64,000 bases of DNA. Source: Verrucomicrobiales bacterium. GTDB taxonomy: Bacteria; Verrucomicrobiota; Verrucomicrobiia; Verrucomicrobiales; SLCJ01. Each line of letters starts with the position of its first letter. The stretch's first letter is position 1. The DNA is taken from NCBI GenBank assembly GCA_024636835.1, contig JAGXGH010000140.1:18367-82366 (forward strand), written 5' to 3'. Shown here one piece after another: positions 7,545 through 16,439 of this stretch. The notes under the pieces were generated by a model. It searched no databases. It was not told the origin of the DNA and was given only the letters and a program-made list of their open reading frames with translations. The translations under genes and the position numbers were made by a program.

Positions 7545-9740
7545 ATGGATGACACCATTACTTTCTCAGGATCCTCGCTCTCCGCTATCGGGGCGACACG
7601 ATACACAAGCAACCGCCGTTACGATCCCGCGCCTCCGGAGATCCCCGAACGGATCATTGAGACGCATACCCTTGTCGTCAAGTTGCTTGACGGATCCGCA
7701 GACGGCATCAATCACAAGCTGAACTTACTGCGCTCGATCTTCGCCAAGCAGTCTGGATTGCTTGAGGTTGGCAACCAAGATGGCCACGCCATCAATAAGC
7801 ATTGCCGCATCCTCTCCGACGATATTGGCGATGTGATCACACGCGGGAAAACAGAAGTCACCATCACACTGGAGTCCGATGCGGCCATCACCCACGAGGA
7901 AGGGAAATCACTTCTCGCCTCGATCAAACCAGACGGCCACGCTAAGATCAATCTCAGCAACGTGCGGGATCTCGCCGAGTCCACAAGATGCGAACACCCC
8001 GCAGAAAACACCGGAGCAAGAACGCGCAGCATCAACGCAATATCCTTCACCGCCCGCGTCTTCTCCCCTGCCTACGATCTGACGGCCGCGCAGAAACTCA
8101 CCGCGATCAATGAGCGCAAAGCCTACCTCGAAAACATCAACTCGAAAGGCGGGCAGTTGGAGATCCACGGAGAGAGCCGCAGGATCATCATCGATCAGCT
8201 GGACTTCAAAGCCGAAGCCTCCGGCCGATGGCTGGAAGTTTCCTTCTCCGGCCACCGCGTCACCTATCCGGATGACTCAAGCGCCACCGCCGTTTACCGC
8301 GCATCCACCTCCCAAGACTGCACCACCGGAAAAATAAACCTAACCATCTCCGGAGAGATCACGGCCGCCACCAAGGAAGCCGCCGACGCCCGCATCGATA
8401 GCATCATTGCCTCATGGGAAGAGAAGGGATACTCCACCGTCAGCAAGTCACCAGACAATCAATATGTGGAAGGTGCCGATGCGCCTGAGTCGGAATGGTT
8501 GACCAGTTCATTCAGCGTATCCATGGAGCGCCAAGCACCGGGATTCATCGGCTTTGAATTGACCGTCACCACCAGCACAAGGCCACAAGACGGCCGCCGC
8601 ACCATCTCCTACCGTGGCACCGTCCACGCGGAAACCTCCGCGCAAGCCATCGAGAAAGCCCGCGAGCTCGGCAAGAACAAACACGCCTTCCCCTCGATAG
8701 AAGAAGAGTCGATTGAAACCGCTACCGATTGCAGTGGTGTGGCAAAGTTTCAGCAATGCACGTTCTCCTACGAGTATGACACCAATGACGAATCATCCAC
8801 GATCACCAGCGCAAACATCAAGCTGACTACCGACCGCCCGACATTCGGCGACTGGACGGCTCAAGCATCCGGCACCATCAACGCAGCCACCGCAGCGGCC
8901 GCCATCAACTTCGCTCGATCTTTGATACCTACAGGATGCCTCATCAGGGAAGACAACATCAGTGAATCCAGAAAGATCCAGCGCGGAGCATCAGGGCTCG
9001 GTGCAGAAACTTCCGAATTCGTCAGCATCGACTTTTCATTCACCACTCTGATCCCTCACGAAAACACAGCCGCGCAATACACGGTGAGCTTCGTACCTGA
9101 CTACGAAAAGTTCACCGGAACCACCACCTACTCAGGATCCATTTGGGCACCCACCGAAGCGGCCGCCAGAGCAGCCATTCGCCAGCTAGGAACATCCAGC
9201 GTCATCTCCCTCTATGGCAGCCGCAGCGGAGGGGATCCCATTCCCATCAGCGAGCAGTCCACCGTAGCCAGAGAGATCATCGTCAGCGAAGGATCCTCGG
9301 CCTGTTTCACGCGACTCGACTTCACCGTTTCCTATGAGGCCGATCTATCCGGCACACCTGGTTACGATATCATCGATGCCGAATGGACACTGGAAAGAAT
9401 CCCGCAGATCGCCAGAGCCGTGATCGATGAGATCCCCTATGGATCACCATACGCACAACTCGGCGTAGCGACCACTGTAGGCCGTCTTGTCGCCACAGGC
9501 TCTATCACCGCCCGACAGCTGCAAACAGCCCGCCAATGGGCGCACAGCCGCGAACAATACGCAGCTTCGTTCAATGGCTACTCAGGCATCCAAACCGAAC
9601 CACCGAGGGAATCATCCACGCAAAGCTACAGCAAGCGCAAGGCGACAAACACTCGCACATTCCGTTTCGATTTCAGCTACCCTTACGACTACATTGCCGG
9701 ACTCAGCGGCCTATGGCCTCAAAATCTAACACCTGACTAA
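7545..9740 (+). CDS. Large repetitive phage structural protein on the opposite strand
   Basis: A 731-aa protein and the only long plus-strand gene of the prophage. After an N-terminal domain (1-260) it contains about four or five degenerate repeats of roughly 110-130 residues. Each repeat has a beta-strand-rich block and a short helical piece of the form GTI-AAT--AA---AR-L (for example SGEITAATKEAADARID, RGTVHAETSAQAIEKAREL, SGTINAATAAAAINFARSL, SGSIWAPTEAAARAAIRQL). No signal peptide, membrane segment or enzyme motif is visible. Its position among capsid and fibre genes suggests a virion, tail or baseplate component. The inverted orientation implies separate transcription from the 7493-7517 intergenic region. 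Confidence 0.6.
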   Translation: MDDTITFSGSSLSAIGATRYTSNRRYDPAPPEIPERIIETHTLVVKLLDGSADGINHKLNLLRSIFAKQSGLLEVGNQDGHAINKHCRILSDDIGDVITRGKTEVTITLESDAAITHEEGKSLLASIKPDGHAKINLSNVRDLAESTRCEHPAENTGARTRSINAISFTARVFSPAYDLTAAQKLTAINERKAYLENINSKGGQLEIHGESRRIIIDQLDFKAEASGRWLEVSFSGHRVTYPDDSSATAVYRASTSQDCTTGKINLTISGEITAATKEAADARIDSIIASWEEKGYSTVSKSPDNQYVEGADAPESEWLTSSFSVSMERQAPGFIGFELTVTTSTRPQDGRRTISYRGTVHAETSAQAIEKARELGKNKHAFPSIEEESIETATDCSGVAKFQQCTFSYEYDTNDESSTITSANIKLTTDRPTFGDWTAQASGTINAATAAAAINFARSLIPTGCLIREDNISESRKIQRGASGLGAETSEFVSIDFSFTTLIPHENTAAQYTVSFVPDYEKFTGTTTYSGSIWAPTEAAARAAIRQLGTSSVISLYGSRSGGDPIPISEQSTVAREIIVSEGSSACFTRLDFTVSYEADLSGTPGYDIIDAEWTLERIPQIARAVIDEIPYGSPYAQLGVATTVGRLVATGSITARQLQTARQWAHSREQYAASFNGYSGIQTEPPRESSTQSYSKRKATNTRTFRFDFSYPYDYIAGLSGLWPQNLTPD

Positions 9741-9764
9741 GCAATAAGTTCTATAGTTATACTG

Positions 9765-10106
9765 TCAGTCCCACTCCACATCAGGCAACGGCACCGTCTT
9801 ACCCGCCAGATCGTGAGTGCAGTCCGTGAGAAAATTAACCTCTCCATCCGTAACAAACGAATGGCATACCCGTTCCATTTTCCGCCCCATGCGTGTGCGG
9901 ATACTCGGCCGTATCGTCGGCCGTTCCGTATCTTTATTCCATCTCCAGCATGGCTCTTTGAGTTTGGCATTGTCCTTATGCTCAACCGGAAGCACTAAGC
10001 TACCTGTCTCTCCTGGCATCTCAAGGTAGATACGAGTAGCCTCTTCCGGCTGGCAGACAATAAGCCTACCAGTGGAAGGCTCTGAACACAAAGGGACAGC
10101 CCGCAT
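9765..10106 (-). CDS. DUF6527-like phage protein
   Basis: A 113-aa protein; the ATG at 10106 overlaps the stop of the preceding gene as TGATG, and the longer frame to 10154 is an overlap artefact. The C-terminal half has the DUF6527 pattern: CWRWNKDTERPTIRPSI, then CHSFVTDGEVNFLTDCTHDLAGKTVPLPD. This family is common in phages and its role is unknown. The Cys and His residues could bind a metal. Confidence 0.65.
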   Translation of the reverse strand: MRAVPLCSEPSTGRLIVCQPEEATRIYLEMPGETGSLVLPVEHKDNAKLKEPCWRWNKDTERPTIRPSIRTRMGRKMERVCHSFVTDGEVNFLTDCTHDLAGKTVPLPDVEWD

Positions 10107-10450
10107 CAGTCTTCGGATGGATCCGGAAACGAATGCCAACGCACAGGCTTCCACTTGAGAGGCTGGTTGCGGTTGTCACGCCAGATATCATCCGCACCGA
10201 GACTCGCAAGGGCATGACCCTTATCGATGGATTCCACATGAACCATGCGCTGACGCTTCGGAGGATCGCTTTCGATATCACGCCAGCCATCAAGACGAGG
10301 CGATACCGTCTTCACGGCCTCGGCAACACTCTCCACCTCGGAAGGGATATTGTTCACAGAATCCACCGGATCTACAGATTCAACAGGATCCACAGCTGAA
10401 ACATCAGCCTTGCTGTTTGTTTGAGAATTTGAAACACGTTTTCTAGCCAT
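10106..10450 (-). CDS. Small phage protein with VDPV repeats
   Basis: A 114-aa protein with a basic N-terminus (MARKRVSN), a low-complexity stretch of V-D-P-V repeats (about residues 17-34) and a C-terminal WRDIESDPP ... WRDNRNQPLKWKPVRWHSFPDP region rich in Trp and Pro. It is followed by the DUF6527 gene through a TGATG overlap. A CTTGACG box (10480-10486) lies upstream. I recognise no family; it is probably a minor virion or accessory late protein. Confidence 0.5.
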   Translation of the reverse strand: MARKRVSNSQTNSKADVSAVDPVESVDPVDSVNNIPSEVESVAEAVKTVSPRLDGWRDIESDPPKRQRMVHVESIDKGHALASLGADDIWRDNRNQPLKWKPVRWHSFPDPSED

Positions 10451-10565
10451 GCCGAATCTTCCAACATCTCATAACGAATCGTCAAGCAAGTTTACTTACC
10501 CAACGTAAAAAGCCGCCGCCCCTTTCGGAACGACGACTTCTTCACCCATTACAATACACAATCGA

Positions 10566-11423
10566 TTAGGCAGCTTTATCGGCAAGGAAAACAAAGAGCG
10601 CCTGATACATACCACTGGAGCTACCGATAACCTCTTCCTCTCCATCGCCGCGAGGCAATGTCAAGGCAGGGCGGTAGCCAGTGTAGATCCAACGCTCAAG
10701 AAGTTCTTCACCTTCTTTCACAGCATCGACACGAACATCAACGTCTTGACCGTGGTAACGAGCAAGACCGCTAACGTAGGTCTTATACTTGTAGGAGATA
10801 TCGAGAGTAGGTGCTTCGCCACGGCCTTTCTTGGTGAAGGCATTGGAATCGTAGCCGCAAGCGATAGCCACGGTAGGATTACCTTTCGGCGCACCGTTGA
10901 TTTCAGTCTTACAACCGACGCCAACCCACGCAGCAGCATCCGGCGTAGACCAGATCTCAAGAGAGATACCAGGTTTGGCATTGGCAACAGTATCAACACT
11001 GTCAATCGACTTGACCTTCTTGGTTTCGTTACCAACACCATCAGGAGTGAAATCATCAGAAAGGCCGAGAGGAACAGCCGTTCCAGTATCACCCTCCCAA
11101 GCAGGGATCGTGAGCGTGGCGGTAGCCGTATCCGCAGTATCATCATCAAGAGTCACTCCGAGAGTGACAGTGATGGCAAGACCATTATACGACTGTGTGC
11201 TATCCTTGACGCGGAGGACAAGATCCTCACCAGCAACGAGCAACGCGGCGGCAGCGTTAAGCTTGAGCGTTCCAGTATTGGCGGCGGTTGTTCCACCAAC
11301 CAAAACATCCGCTTGCCGTTGAAGCTTGATATTGGAAAGGTAGACGTTAGTATCCGCACCAAACTCAGGTTTAAGCGCGGTGGCGAGTTGTTCGGCGGTC
11401 AAGGCCGCTGGCTTCATTTTCAT
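10566..11423 (-). CDS. Phage structural protein, tail-tube-like candidate
   Basis: A 285-aa beta-rich acidic protein encoded just after the major capsid gene. It has repeated small-residue strands (GTLKLNAAAALLVAGEDLVLRV; LGVTLDDDTADTATATLTIP) and few Cys or aromatic residues, which is typical of tail-tube, head-fibre or decoration proteins. Position and composition support a virion role; no specific family is recognised. A strong hairpin (11466-11509) separates it from the capsid gene, so it may be expressed at a different level. Confidence 0.55.
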   Translation of the reverse strand: MKMKPAALTAEQLATALKPEFGADTNVYLSNIKLQRQADVLVGGTTAANTGTLKLNAAAALLVAGEDLVLRVKDSTQSYNGLAITVTLGVTLDDDTADTATATLTIPAWEGDTGTAVPLGLSDDFTPDGVGNETKKVKSIDSVDTVANAKPGISLEIWSTPDAAAWVGVGCKTEINGAPKGNPTVAIACGYDSNAFTKKGRGEAPTLDISYKYKTYVSGLARYHGQDVDVRVDAVKEGEELLERWIYTGYRPALTLPRGDGEEEVIGSSSGMYQALFVFLADKAA

Positions 11424-11465
11424 GGTATCAGTAGGGATCGATTGGTTGAGCTTTCAAAAGGTTTT

Positions 11466-11509
11466 GCTCTCCCCTATCCGCGTAGCTGCTACGCAGAATC
11501 AGGGAGAGC
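11466..11509 (-). terminator. Hairpin between capsid and next late gene
   Basis: The outer arms GCTCTCCC and GGGAGAGC pair, and an inner perfect arm pair GCGTAGC / GCTACGC forms the tip. On the minus strand the stem is followed by AAAACCTTTTG rather than a T-run. It may be a weak terminator or an RNA-processing hairpin that separates abundant capsid mRNA from the downstream gene. Confidence 0.5.
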
Positions 11510-11531
11510 TTTATCGCTATGCGGTAACTGC

Positions 11532-12824
11532 TTACGCTGGTGTGCGGTAACGGACACCAATGAGATGCGGACGGTGATGACGGCTGGTAGCAGCACCAAC
11601 AACCTTGGTCATCGCGACGGCCTCGGAGTTGTTGATCTTGCGATCAAAGGAATCATCAAGGAGCGTTTGATCCAGCGATGGCTTCTGGTAGAACTCACCA
11701 ACAGGCTTGTTGGTTTGCACGTAAGCCATGCCGTCATTTGGATCCAAGGTGTTGTCGCCGATCACGCGCCATGTCTGGCCGCCATAGTTGACAGGAACAC
11801 CACCGTTGAAGATCTGACGAGTCACCTCGTTATCGTTCACGTCGATGGTAGCGATCTCGTCAAGGAATCCAGTGGTATCACTGGATGGCACGATGATCGT
11901 CTGTGCCATGATATCACCATCAGGGAAAGCGCCGGAGCCCCAATCATGCTGATACTTAACAATGGCCTTGAACACATCCAAGCGCAGCTTGGTAGTCGTG
12001 CTGTTACCATCAAGGGTAAGCAAGTTACCAGCAGGGAAGTTGGCGGTATTGACGCGGCTGTGAGCGTGATAGTCACGGCTTACCATTGCGCCAGTTGTCT
12101 GGAACGCAGCGGTAAGCATGGAGTTTGGAGTGCCAACCAAAATGTATTGGGCGAGCATCGCATCAACCTGTGCCGCAAGATCGCGAGCCAGATCAACCTG
12201 CACCAAGGCCGCATCACGAACATCGAATCCCTTATCGAGATCGAAGAGAGGATACTCGTAAACGTCGGTAGCAAGAACCAACATACGAACAGGCTCGGCG
12301 GTGAACTCTTTCACCGCACGAACACGATCCGCCTTGCCGTCGATACCAATGATGGAGACCCCGATCTCCTGGTTGGTTTCGTTGATGACCTCGGCACGAT
12401 CATTGTGGTTCAAGGTGTGAACACGGAAGAAAGGAAGCCAGTTGGATGTGGCCAGCACGATGTTGGTGGTCATCTCGGCAACCACTTCCTTGAAAGCGGT
12501 GACAGCATCCTTGTCCTTTGCACGAATGGCCTCAACCATGTCAGCGCGGGCTTGGATGTAATCTTCGCTTTGAAGATCCTCGGCAAGACCTGTGAAATAA
12601 CCATGAAGGCGCTTACCCTCTTCACCGATCCAACGGCGGCGGCCAGCATCAGCAAAGCCGAGGTTCATGTCCACCGCGTTACCACGGAAGACGACGCTTG
12701 CGGTTTCAAAGGGAATCTTGCCCTTCATACCACGGGATCCGCTCATGATCCGCAGGTTCTTTACAGCGGCGGCGTTACGACGGGCGGAGATATTCTTTAC
12801 CGCCGATTTTCTTGGAGTTGTCAT
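11532..12824 (-). CDS. Major capsid protein
   Basis: A 430-aa protein in the canonical place after portal, scaffold and decoration-like genes. A basic N-terminal arm (1-35) precedes an alpha/beta core with stretches such as NWLPFFRVHTLNHNDRAEVINETNQEIGVSIIGIDG (135-170) and AQTIIVPSSDTTGFLDEIA (320-340), and a C-terminal MAYVQTNKPVGEFYQKP segment. It is acidic, soluble and lacks enzymatic motifs. The exact capsid family (HK97-like is most likely) cannot be proven by eye, but gene order and length make the assignment fairly secure. Confidence 0.7.
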   Translation of the reverse strand: MTTPRKSAVKNISARRNAAAVKNLRIMSGSRGMKGKIPFETASVVFRGNAVDMNLGFADAGRRRWIGEEGKRLHGYFTGLAEDLQSEDYIQARADMVEAIRAKDKDAVTAFKEVVAEMTTNIVLATSNWLPFFRVHTLNHNDRAEVINETNQEIGVSIIGIDGKADRVRAVKEFTAEPVRMLVLATDVYEYPLFDLDKGFDVRDAALVQVDLARDLAAQVDAMLAQYILVGTPNSMLTAAFQTTGAMVSRDYHAHSRVNTANFPAGNLLTLDGNSTTTKLRLDVFKAIVKYQHDWGSGAFPDGDIMAQTIIVPSSDTTGFLDEIATIDVNDNEVTRQIFNGGVPVNYGGQTWRVIGDNTLDPNDGMAYVQTNKPVGEFYQKPSLDQTLLDDSFDRKINNSEAVAMTKVVGAATSRHHRPHLIGVRYRTPA

Positions 12825-12885
12825 TTTATTGAATCAGTTGGATTTTTTTTGATGGTTGGTTTTTTACTTCGGCGGTCGGGAAAAA

Positions 12886-13386
12886 TTACTGAGCGACCTC
12901 GATAAGAAATCGCTCGCCGTTGGCGGTGGTGACAGGTGCTTTGATTTGACGCAACCATCCAGCAAGCTCTTGGCTGGCCGGAGTGTTACGAATTGCCCAC
13001 TTACCCGCGAGGGTGGTAAGCTCGGTATCGAGAGGAGTCGCTCCATCCAGAAGACGTGTGGCGGTATCCTTGTCAACAAGAGCAGGACCCTCTACCTCCA
13101 TGCGGCGAGGGCGGATTGCGGTGGATGCCTCGCCAACGATTACAGGCGGACGGAAGTTGGTCACGTTGCGATCTTCACGAAGATGATCTTTATCCGCAGC
13201 TGCCACAGCAGCGCGTTGAAGAACGTGAGCGCGAACTCCATCGGCAAGAATCAACTCACGTTGATCTTCGTCGGCAGGATCGCCATTGAGTGCGACACAG
13301 ATACCTTCCGGCTGTGCTGTATTCAACAGGCCAGTAATGGTTTTCGAGTCGTCGGCATCGAGGATTTGATAGTCAGCGTTCTTCAT
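12886..13386 (-). CDS. Head-associated phage protein (decoration or completion candidate)
   Basis: A 166-aa protein between the scaffold-like gene and the capsid gene. It has no signal peptide or membrane segment. Features include an N-terminal NADYQILDADDSKTITGLL, a basic middle (LREDRNVTNFRPP) and a C-terminal ASQELAGWLRQIKAP. Small genes in this position usually encode decoration, head-tail connector or capsid-chaperone proteins. Nothing in the sequence distinguishes these options. Confidence 0.5.
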   Translation of the reverse strand: MKNADYQILDADDSKTITGLLNTAQPEGICVALNGDPADEDQRELILADGVRAHVLQRAAVAAADKDHLREDRNVTNFRPPVIVGEASTAIRPRRMEVEGPALVDKDTATRLLDGATPLDTELTTLAGKWAIRNTPASQELAGWLRQIKAPVTTANGERFLIEVAQ

Positions 13387-13455
13387 CGGATTAAGTCAGT
13401 TGGAATTTTTTTGATTCGGTTTCAGTTGTTGTTTTCGGAGCTTTCTATGATCCGA

Positions 13456-14181
13456 TTAGATGGCGGAGACTGTGCGTTTCTTCGGAGCGGCGGTGTTATC
13501 CGGAGCAGGAACGTGAGCGGCAGTCCTGCGAGCGTTCACCTTGTTAGGATCAGCGGAAGGAGTAATGATGGACTTGAACGCCTCAAGCTTGGAGGTGAAG
13601 TCTTTGTCGCCAGCTTCACCGAAGCCAACGCCAGCAAGAACCTTGAATGCCTTCTCATGGGCTTCGACAGTAAGGCCAGCTTCATTCACGGTAGCCAAGC
13701 GAGACTTCATAGCCGCGATGGTCGTAAGGTAGTTGTCTTCACCGAGAACTTCATCGGTAAGGAATCCAGCAGCCACTTCACCGACAGCCTCAACAGCTTC
13801 GGCACGACGGCCAGCGATTTGATCAGCGACGGCCTGTGCATCAGCAACAGCTTGATTGGCTTCATTGCGGCCAGTCTCCTTAGCCGTATCAAGCATCGCG
13901 TCGTGCTCTTCCTTCTTAACGAAGAGCCCGTTCTCAAGACCATCGGCAACGGCAGCTTCGCTTGCCTGATTAGTAAGGTCGGTAAGAAGCTGGTCAACAT
14001 TCTCAAACCGAGCAGCGAGATCTTCAACCTCGCCTCTCATGTATTGCATACAACGGAGAGCGGAAAGAACTTGCTCGCCACCTTCGATTTGCTCCAAAGG
14101 AGGGAGAGTGGAAAGAGCGGTGTTAGCGCGTTCACGCAATGCTTTGATAGCAGCTTCAACTTTAGCGAGGAAATCCTTCAT
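13456..14181 (-). CDS. Capsid scaffolding-like protein
   Basis: A 241-aa protein that is strongly helical and rich in Ala, Glu and Lys. Residues 1-150 are likely coiled coil (EAAIKALRERANTAL; EVEDLAARFENVDQLLTDL; AVADAQAVADQIAGRRAEAVEAVGEVAAG). The C-terminus is a short basic tail (APKKRTVSAI), a typical capsid-docking element of scaffolds. It lies between a possible protease gene and the capsid gene, where scaffolds are encoded in tailed phages. The assignment rests on composition and position. Confidence 0.6.
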   Translation of the reverse strand: MKDFLAKVEAAIKALRERANTALSTLPPLEQIEGGEQVLSALRCMQYMRGEVEDLAARFENVDQLLTDLTNQASEAAVADGLENGLFVKKEEHDAMLDTAKETGRNEANQAVADAQAVADQIAGRRAEAVEAVGEVAAGFLTDEVLGEDNYLTTIAAMKSRLATVNEAGLTVEAHEKAFKVLAGVGFGEAGDKDFTSKLEAFKSIITPSADPNKVNARRTAAHVPAPDNTAAPKKRTVSAI

Positions 14182-14290
14182 GGTGTTTGTAAGTGTTGTT
14201 TGTTTTAATCTGTGAAACAGTTGTGATCTCCTGTTTCCTCTCTCTCATGTTCTTGGTCAATAGAAAATAATCAGTTTTTCTAAAGTTTTT

Positions 14291-15262
14291 TTATTTGGCT
14301 GTGCGGTAGACGCTATCAGCGTGGCGAAGAACGTGAACAGGCTTGCCGTTCAAAGCGATCTCAAGCACAGGGTTTTCTTCCGTGGCTGTCAGGCGGCAAC
14401 GATGCTTCTCATGCTCGCCGGAAAAGTAAACTTGCTTGACGATTCCGCCACCACTATCGCCCATCAAGATCTTCTTCCACTTCACCGGAATACCAGGCAG
14501 GAACATCGATGCCGCCGCGCTCGCCCGCGATACCACAAGGTCATCACGATCCATCGACTCGGCTCGCATCGTCTCGATACCAGCAGTCAACTCTGCGGGG
14601 TTGGTAGTCAGCGCAAGACCTGGGAATAAGACAGGATTACCATCCCCACCAAAACAAAAGACGCTAGGCTTTCCTTCCACCTGACCCATCACCATCTTTC
14701 CAGATTTAGGATCCAGCAACACAGCGCCATCGATCTCATTCAGCGCAGCTACACGCTTCTCAGAAGGCACAAAGATACCCGACTCGCCTCGCGTGGTTTC
14801 CGTCTCAACGGACACACTCCATTGCTGACGAGCTGCACCCATCTCACCGAGAAGCTTTGGCATTCCTTGAGCCAACTTGAACAGAGCCATCAGCACCGTG
14901 ATGTATGGCGCATCAGATTCACTATCACCAATCTGCCATCCACCTTCCGGCGTCTCAGGATATGCCACACCTACAATAGCTCCGGCGAAATTGTCCGTCG
15001 CCGAAGTCTGGTATGCCTTCATCTTGTGATTGAAGTTGATATGCTTATGCAGCAAGCGGCCGTGACTTTTCGCCAATGTCTCAGGATGGAAACCGGAATG
15101 ATATCCACTCGCCGAATCCGGCTGGCTGAAATTTGGCAGCGCGTGGCAAAAATGCGCCACACCATAGGCTGTAAATTTATCCGGCTGTAAATCACCGAAC
15201 GGAGTAGACTCACCACCAGCGGCAAGCATACGAACTTTAGAAGTAGGGAAAAATCGTTTCAT
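14291..15262 (-). CDS. Possible prohead maturation protease or head protein
   Basis: A 323-aa protein located between the portal-side genes and the scaffold. A His-rich segment (SHGRLLHKHINFNHKMKAYQ, about residues 65-84) followed by FAGAIVGVAYPE (about 92-103) is reminiscent of phage head proteases, where a His precedes the beta-barrel core, but no unambiguous catalytic Ser-containing motif is visible. A second region contains HADSVYRTAK at the very C-terminus. Position suggests a prohead protease; an alternative is a capsid-internal structural protein. Confidence 0.4.
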   Translation of the reverse strand: MKRFFPTSKVRMLAAGGESTPFGDLQPDKFTAYGVAHFCHALPNFSQPDSASGYHSGFHPETLAKSHGRLLHKHINFNHKMKAYQTSATDNFAGAIVGVAYPETPEGGWQIGDSESDAPYITVLMALFKLAQGMPKLLGEMGAARQQWSVSVETETTRGESGIFVPSEKRVAALNEIDGAVLLDPKSGKMVMGQVEGKPSVFCFGGDGNPVLFPGLALTTNPAELTAGIETMRAESMDRDDLVVSRASAAASMFLPGIPVKWKKILMGDSGGGIVKQVYFSGEHEKHRCRLTATEENPVLEIALNGKPVHVLRHADSVYRTAK

Positions 15263-15273
15263 CGTTTTATCTG

Positions 15274-16437
15274 TTAAGCACTGCCCTTGATCAGACCAAA
15301 GGTGATATCGGAACTCCGCAGCGCGGCCAGCAAGGTATTGATATTCGCAACGTCAGCACACACTTTGGCCACCTCTGCCCGCAGCGCATCAGCATCCGGA
15401 TTAGTCATCACTATTCCAGTCACAGCTGCCTCATCACTTGTAAGAGTAACAGCCGATTGATCAGCAGAAGCCTGACGCGATACAGGCGTAGCACCGAACA
15501 AACCAAATGTTCCACCAGATCCTACGGTAAGTTGATTGACGATACTTAAAGTATCTAATGACGAGTGCGTATGATCCCCGGCCGCCACATCCGTAGCACC
15601 AGTGCCAACGGTGAACGCTGACAAGTCATCAAGCTTTGCCTTATCCGTGCCAGACATGAAGCCAGCAGTAGAGATAGTCGCATTGGAGTGTCCGTGATTG
15701 CCAGCCGCAGCCGTTCCCGCTGTAGATCCAAGCGCCACAAAAACCCCACCAACATCAACCCCAATAAGCCCCTCACCAGCTGCTAAGGATGCCGTCTTCC
15801 GATGCAATGTTGCCGTGATCTGATCACTAGAAAAAACAAGTTCTATCGAGTTACTGTCATTCAACGCCGCACCGACCGCAGCCACCGCACCCGACTCACT
15901 GACAACGCCACCGCTAGTAGCTGAATAAGCAGACGCCAACTGGTCAAACATCGTCGCCGACATGAAACCTGGATCTTCGGTAGTAGCAACCGTATGGCCA
16001 TGATTGCCAGCCGCCGCATTACTGGCACCTGTGCCGAGAGTCAACGCACTTAGCCCGTCCAGCTTGGACTTGTCGGTAGACGACATGAAGCCATGCGCCA
16101 CACCTGTAGCCAAGGCATGAGAGTGATCACCAGCGGCCGCCACATTCGCACCTGTGCCAAGAGCCACAAACAATCCATTGGCACCTGTGCCCAACAAGCC
16201 CTCATCCGCCGCCATGGCAGCTGTTTTACGCGCCACGGCGAAAGAAACATCAGTGCCGACGACAGACGCCAAGACGCTTTGCGTAGTGTTAAAGCTCAAT
16301 GGAGATCCATCGCCACTAAGAGCAGCGGAAATTAAATTCTGCACCTGACCAAGCGTAGGTGCCTGATCGGTTTCCTCTGCCTCGAAAGCAAGCCTCAAGC
16401 CACCCGCTCCGGTAATCTCTAATTGGTCGGTAATCAT
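15274..16437 (-). CDS. Fibre-like protein with three collar-type repeats
   Basis: A 387-aa protein with three clear repeats of about 60 residues of the form LGTGA--AAAG-H-H--AT----GFMS-TDK-KLD-LSA (starting near residues 92, 135 and 232). This pattern is common in phage tail fibres and collar proteins, where the repeats make trimeric beta-helical shafts. The C-terminus (ALRAEVAKVCADVANINTLLAAL) looks like a short coiled coil. Such a gene between portal and head genes is unusual for a tail fibre and may mean a head fibre or collar whisker. Confidence 0.65.
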   Translation of the reverse strand: MITDQLEITGAGGLRLAFEAEETDQAPTLGQVQNLISAALSGDGSPLSFNTTQSVLASVVGTDVSFAVARKTAAMAADEGLLGTGANGLFVALGTGANVAAAGDHSHALATGVAHGFMSSTDKSKLDGLSALTLGTGASNAAAGNHGHTVATTEDPGFMSATMFDQLASAYSATSGGVVSESGAVAAVGAALNDSNSIELVFSSDQITATLHRKTASLAAGEGLIGVDVGGVFVALGSTAGTAAAGNHGHSNATISTAGFMSGTDKAKLDDLSAFTVGTGATDVAAGDHTHSSLDTLSIVNQLTVGSGGTFGLFGATPVSRQASADQSAVTLTSDEAAVTGIVMTNPDADALRAEVAKVCADVANINTLLAALRSSDITFGLIKGSA

Positions 16438-16439
16438 TT

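Noticed and set aside
10746..12905. A long open frame of 719 codons antisense to capsid and tail genes
   Set aside because: It lies opposite the well-supported capsid gene (11532-12824), has no recognisable domains and no operon partner, so it is a shadow of the sense coding bias.
12856..14208. A 450-codon antisense frame over the scaffold region
   Set aside because: Same reasoning as for 10746-12905; the minus-strand genes have sensible order and composition.
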